NCBI RefSeq assembly: GCF_003345255.1
Contig: NZ_CP029331.1
Coordinates: forward strand, 2,232,001 to 2,296,000
Reading direction: 5' to 3'
Length of the DNA: 64,000 nt
Source: Pseudothauera hydrothermalis
GTDB taxonomy: Bacteria > Pseudomonadota > Gammaproteobacteria > Burkholderiales > Rhodocyclaceae
The notes under the pieces were generated by a model. That model was not told the DNA's origin. It ran no database searches and saw only the letters and a list, made by a program, of their open reading frames with translations. This document shows positions 61,774-64,000 of the stretch, piece by piece; the stretch's first letter is position 1, and each line of letters begins with the position of its first letter. The position numbers were made by a program, and so were the translations under genes.

Positions 61774-62854
61774 GCTTGCGTCCCTCCGCAGGCGCGTCGC
61801 GGCGCACCGCCTGCAACAACTGGTGGAGCACGCCCAGCGTGGCCGAAACCGACTGCTCCAACCTGGTCAGGCGCGCCTCGATGCGTTGGAGATCGGTGCC
61901 GGCGGCCAGCGCTTCCACCTGGCGCGCCAGTTCCGCGCCGACGCGCAGGCGGGCCGGATCGATGCTGCGTGCATCGAAACCGAAGCCCTGCGGGTGAGTC
62001 TGGCTGTTGCCATTGACCGGTGCTGTGCGATCGGGCGCCGGGGTCATCTCCTGCAGCATTTCGTCGACCACTTCGCGCACATCGGCCTCGCCAATGGTGT
62101 GCCGCTCGCCCAGAAAAGCAGCCAGCATCAGGCGGTCGCACAAGGTGTTGATCTGCCGCGGAATGCCACCGGTGGCCACATAGATGGCGCGCAAGGCATC
62201 CGGGGAGAACTGCGGATCGCCCTGCCAGCCCACATGCAGCAGGCGGTGTTCGATATAGCCGCGGGTCTCGCCGGCATCCAGCGGACCGAGGTGGTAGGAG
62301 GCGATCACCCGCTGGCGCAGCTGCTGCATCCGCGGGCTTTGCATGATGTCGCGGAACTCCGGCTGGCCGATCAGAAAACTTTGCAGCAGCGCGTGGTCGT
62401 CGAGCTGAAAATTGGACAACATACGCAACTCCTCAACCGCCGCGGGGGTGAGGTTCTGCGCCTCGTCGACGACAAGCAGCGCGCGCTTGCCGGCAGCGGC
62501 GGTAGCGACCAGGAAGGTCTCCAGCGCCAAGAGCAGATCGGCCTTGTCCAGATGCCGGGAAGGCACACCGAAGGCGGTGGCCACCATGCGCAGCATGTCG
62601 GCCGCATCGATCTGAGTGCTCACCAGGTTGGCTGCCACCACTTTTTCGGGGTCGAGCCGCTCGAGCAGGTTGCGCACCAGGGTGGTCTTGCCTGCGCCGA
62701 TCTCACCGGTGATGACGATGAAGCCTTCGCTCTGGTGCAACCCATAGTCGAGATAAGCCATGGCCCGACGGTGGCCCCGACTGCCAAAGAAGAAGGCGGG
62801 GTCGGGATTGAGCTGAAAGGGCTTGCCGCTGAGGCGGTAATAGGATTCGTACAT
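61763..62854 (-). CDS. XrtA/PEP-CTERM-associated ATPase (ExeA/PrsK-like AAA)
   Basis: A 363-residue AAA-type ATPase of the XrtA-associated group (TIGR03015-like), related to ExeA/GspA-type proteins. It starts YESYYRLSGKPFQLNPDPAFFFGSRGH, with Walker A GEIGAGKTTLV, Walker B ALLVVDEAQNL and a sensor region ATGGIPRQINTLCDRLML. The C-terminal 60 residues contain a coiled-coil-like stretch (RIEARLTRLEQSVSATLGVLH). Its role in the locus is unclear; it may sense or assemble envelope components. It lies between the outer-membrane protein and wecB. Confidence 0.93.
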   Translation of the reverse strand: MYESYYRLSGKPFQLNPDPAFFFGSRGHRRAMAYLDYGLHQSEGFIVITGEIGAGKTTLVRNLLERLDPEKVVAANLVSTQIDAADMLRMVATAFGVPSRHLDKADLLLALETFLVATAAAGKRALLVVDEAQNLTPAAVEELRMLSNFQLDDHALLQSFLIGQPEFRDIMQSPRMQQLRQRVIASYHLGPLDAGETRGYIEHRLLHVGWQGDPQFSPDALRAIYVATGGIPRQINTLCDRLMLAAFLGERHTIGEADVREVVDEMLQEMTPAPDRTAPVNGNSQTHPQGFGFDARSIDPARLRVGAELARQVEALAAGTDLQRIEARLTRLEQSVSATLGVLHQLLQAVRRDAPAEGRKHEH

Positions 62855-62926
62855 CGGCGTTCCGTTGACAGCCCGCGCGGGCGGTAACCGACATCTGCCC
62901 GGTAGCGTGCGGCCCAGGCTGAGCGC

Positions 62927-64000
62927 TCAAAAACGCATGGCGATGTTGGCGGTGATGGCGTTTTCGGTAAAGTCGTCACTGCCCGACGCCTGTTGATAGC
63001 GATACATCAGCCCAGCGGTGGTCCGCGGGCTGAGCCGAGCCGACCAACCAAGGCTGAACAGCGTGCGCCGGATGCTGGCCGCGTTGCTGCCTTCGCCCCA
63101 AGCATTGACGCGGGTGAGCGTCGTAGTCAGCGCACTGGTGCCCGATAGCCGGTGTGTCCAGCTGATCCGCGCGCTTTTTTCCCGTATGCGTTGATAAATC
63201 GAAAAATCGTCTTGCGCACTGACAAAGCCGGTTTCTCCTAAGCGCTCGCGATCGGAGCGCGAGACGGTCAGACTGACCAGATTGCGCGCGCCGATCAGGG
63301 ATAAGCCGGCATGGAAGCGACGATCGACGAAGTAGCTATTCGAAACTACCGCTTCATCGAGCGCCGCACGGCTCACCCCAAGCGCTTGCAGTTCGCGTTC
63401 CAGGCGGTCACGAACGACGGGATCCAGCTCGTCTGACAGCAGCCCTTGGTAACGGGAGCCGAATCCGGGCACATCCAGCAGCCGGTCATAGACCTGCAGC
63501 GCGGAAGAAATGTCGCGCGACCAGCCCACCGTCCAGGCGGACAATGCGCGACGATGCTTGAACAGAAACTCGTAACCGCGCCCAAACAGACGTTTTTCGC
63601 TGATCGCCGAGACAATGGTGCGTTCGTTGGGGCGCCAGTCGAAGCCCGCGCCGGTAATGCTGCCGCTGTCGCCTCGGCGTACTGCGTAGTCATTGGATTC
63701 ATGGCCGGCCACCAAGGCCAGCCGCCATTGCCGCGAGGCATTGAAATAGAGGATGCCGCGCAACTGTTCATCGCTGACATCGGCCACGCCATCCCGACCG
63801 TAGGCGGTGTCGGTGCGACCGTAATTCAGCGCCCAGCCGAACACGTTGAACGCCTTGCTGTGATCCACATTGGCCAGCCATTGGCCGACCCGCTGACGGC
63901 CAAGGTCTCCGCCACTGTCGAGCCAACGCGCGCGATAGCCGAGCGATGCGGCAATGTCGCCCACACGCAGCGCCAGCCGCGGTGCCACACCGAAGCGGCG
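62927..64000 (-). CDS. XrtA-associated outer-membrane protein (5' part outside window)
   Basis: The C-terminal 357 residues of an outer-membrane beta-barrel protein of the PEP-CTERM-associated type (TIGR03016-like). The frame stays open to the window edge, so the signal peptide and N-terminus are missing. Alternating amphipathic strands (WRLALVAGHESNDYAVRR, RRFHAGLSLIGARNLVSLTVSRSDR, RISWTHRLSGTSALTTTLTRVNAW) and the terminal ITANIAMRF with a final Phe are typical of barrels inserted by BAM. It may be the export pore or a structural partner for the exopolysaccharide. It heads operon C. Confidence 0.88.
   Translation of the reverse strand, partial: RRFGVAPRLALRVGDIAASLGYRARWLDSGGDLGRQRVGQWLANVDHSKAFNVFGWALNYGRTDTAYGRDGVADVSDEQLRGILYFNASRQWRLALVAGHESNDYAVRRGDSGSITGAGFDWRPNERTIVSAISEKRLFGRGYEFLFKHRRALSAWTVGWSRDISSALQVYDRLLDVPGFGSRYQGLLSDELDPVVRDRLERELQALGVSRAALDEAVVSNSYFVDRRFHAGLSLIGARNLVSLTVSRSDRERLGETGFVSAQDDFSIYQRIREKSARISWTHRLSGTSALTTTLTRVNAWGEGSNAASIRRTLFSLGWSARLSPRTTAGLMYRYQQASGSDDFTENAITANIAMRF

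Overview
The window is about 64 kb of GC-rich, gene-dense DNA. Its gene content and order suggest a betaproteobacterium, probably of the Rhodocyclales (Thauera/Azoarcus-like). This rests on family recognition only, not on a database search. Supporting signs are leuS-lptE-holA-proA, ffh beside a CcsA-like gene, a pilBCD cluster, a short H-NS-type protein, and above all a long exosortase A (XrtA) exopolysaccharide locus. I saw no rRNA, tRNA, insertion sequence, prophage or CRISPR array.

Region 1 (1-28444) is mostly core genome. It opens with the 3' end of leuS, then lptE, holA, proA, a chalcone-isomerase-like exported protein, xerD, a YbaK-type deacylase and an H-NS-like protein, with folB converging on it across a terminator. 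plsY, tsaD, gloA, a YgjP-type metalloprotease, a CinA-type domain protein, an EI24 membrane protein and ffh follow. Next are a CcsA-like gene, a CorC-like protein, pilB-pilC-pilD, an FmdB zinc ribbon, a DUF502 protein and aspS. The stretch ends with a receiver-TPR protein, a barnase-like lipoprotein with its barstar, a CWC cysteine-rich protein, a small heat-shock protein, argB and a large double-VanZ membrane protein.

Region 2 (28445 to the right edge) is the XrtA locus, in three transcription blocks. Block A (31081 down to 28445, minus strand) holds an acyl carrier protein, exosortase-A-associated hydrolases 2 and 1, and a secreted TPR protein, all joined by 4-bp start/stop overlaps. Block B (31335-44739, plus strand) holds a DegT-type aminotransferase, a tandem double-GNAT protein, the XrtA-associated acyl-CoA ligase and PLP decarboxylase, a glycosyltransferase, an asparagine-synthetase-like protein without a glutaminase nucleophile, a flippase and two more glycosyltransferases. 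Block C (64000 down to 44736, minus strand) holds the XrtA outer-membrane protein (cut by the window edge), XrtA ATPase, wecB, XrtA deacetylase, FemAB-like protein, three XrtA-type glycosyltransferases, exosortase A fused to EpsI, XrtA amidotransferase, another glycosyltransferase, a PaaK/CapK-like adenylate-forming enzyme, an O-ligase, a second deacetylase and two GT2 enzymes. Blocks B and C converge with their stop codons interleaved in a CTAG.

Together the locus should make, modify, flip and ligate a surface polysaccharide and process PEP-CTERM proteins at the inner membrane. The chain-initiating transferase, chain-length/export proteins, the PrsK/PrsR regulators and the PEP-CTERM substrates are not in the window; they may lie to the right or elsewhere. 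The least understood part is the carrier-protein chemistry: ACP, a Cys-type hydrolase, a hydrolase-fold protein without a nucleophile, an acyl-CoA ligase and a PLP decarboxylase.
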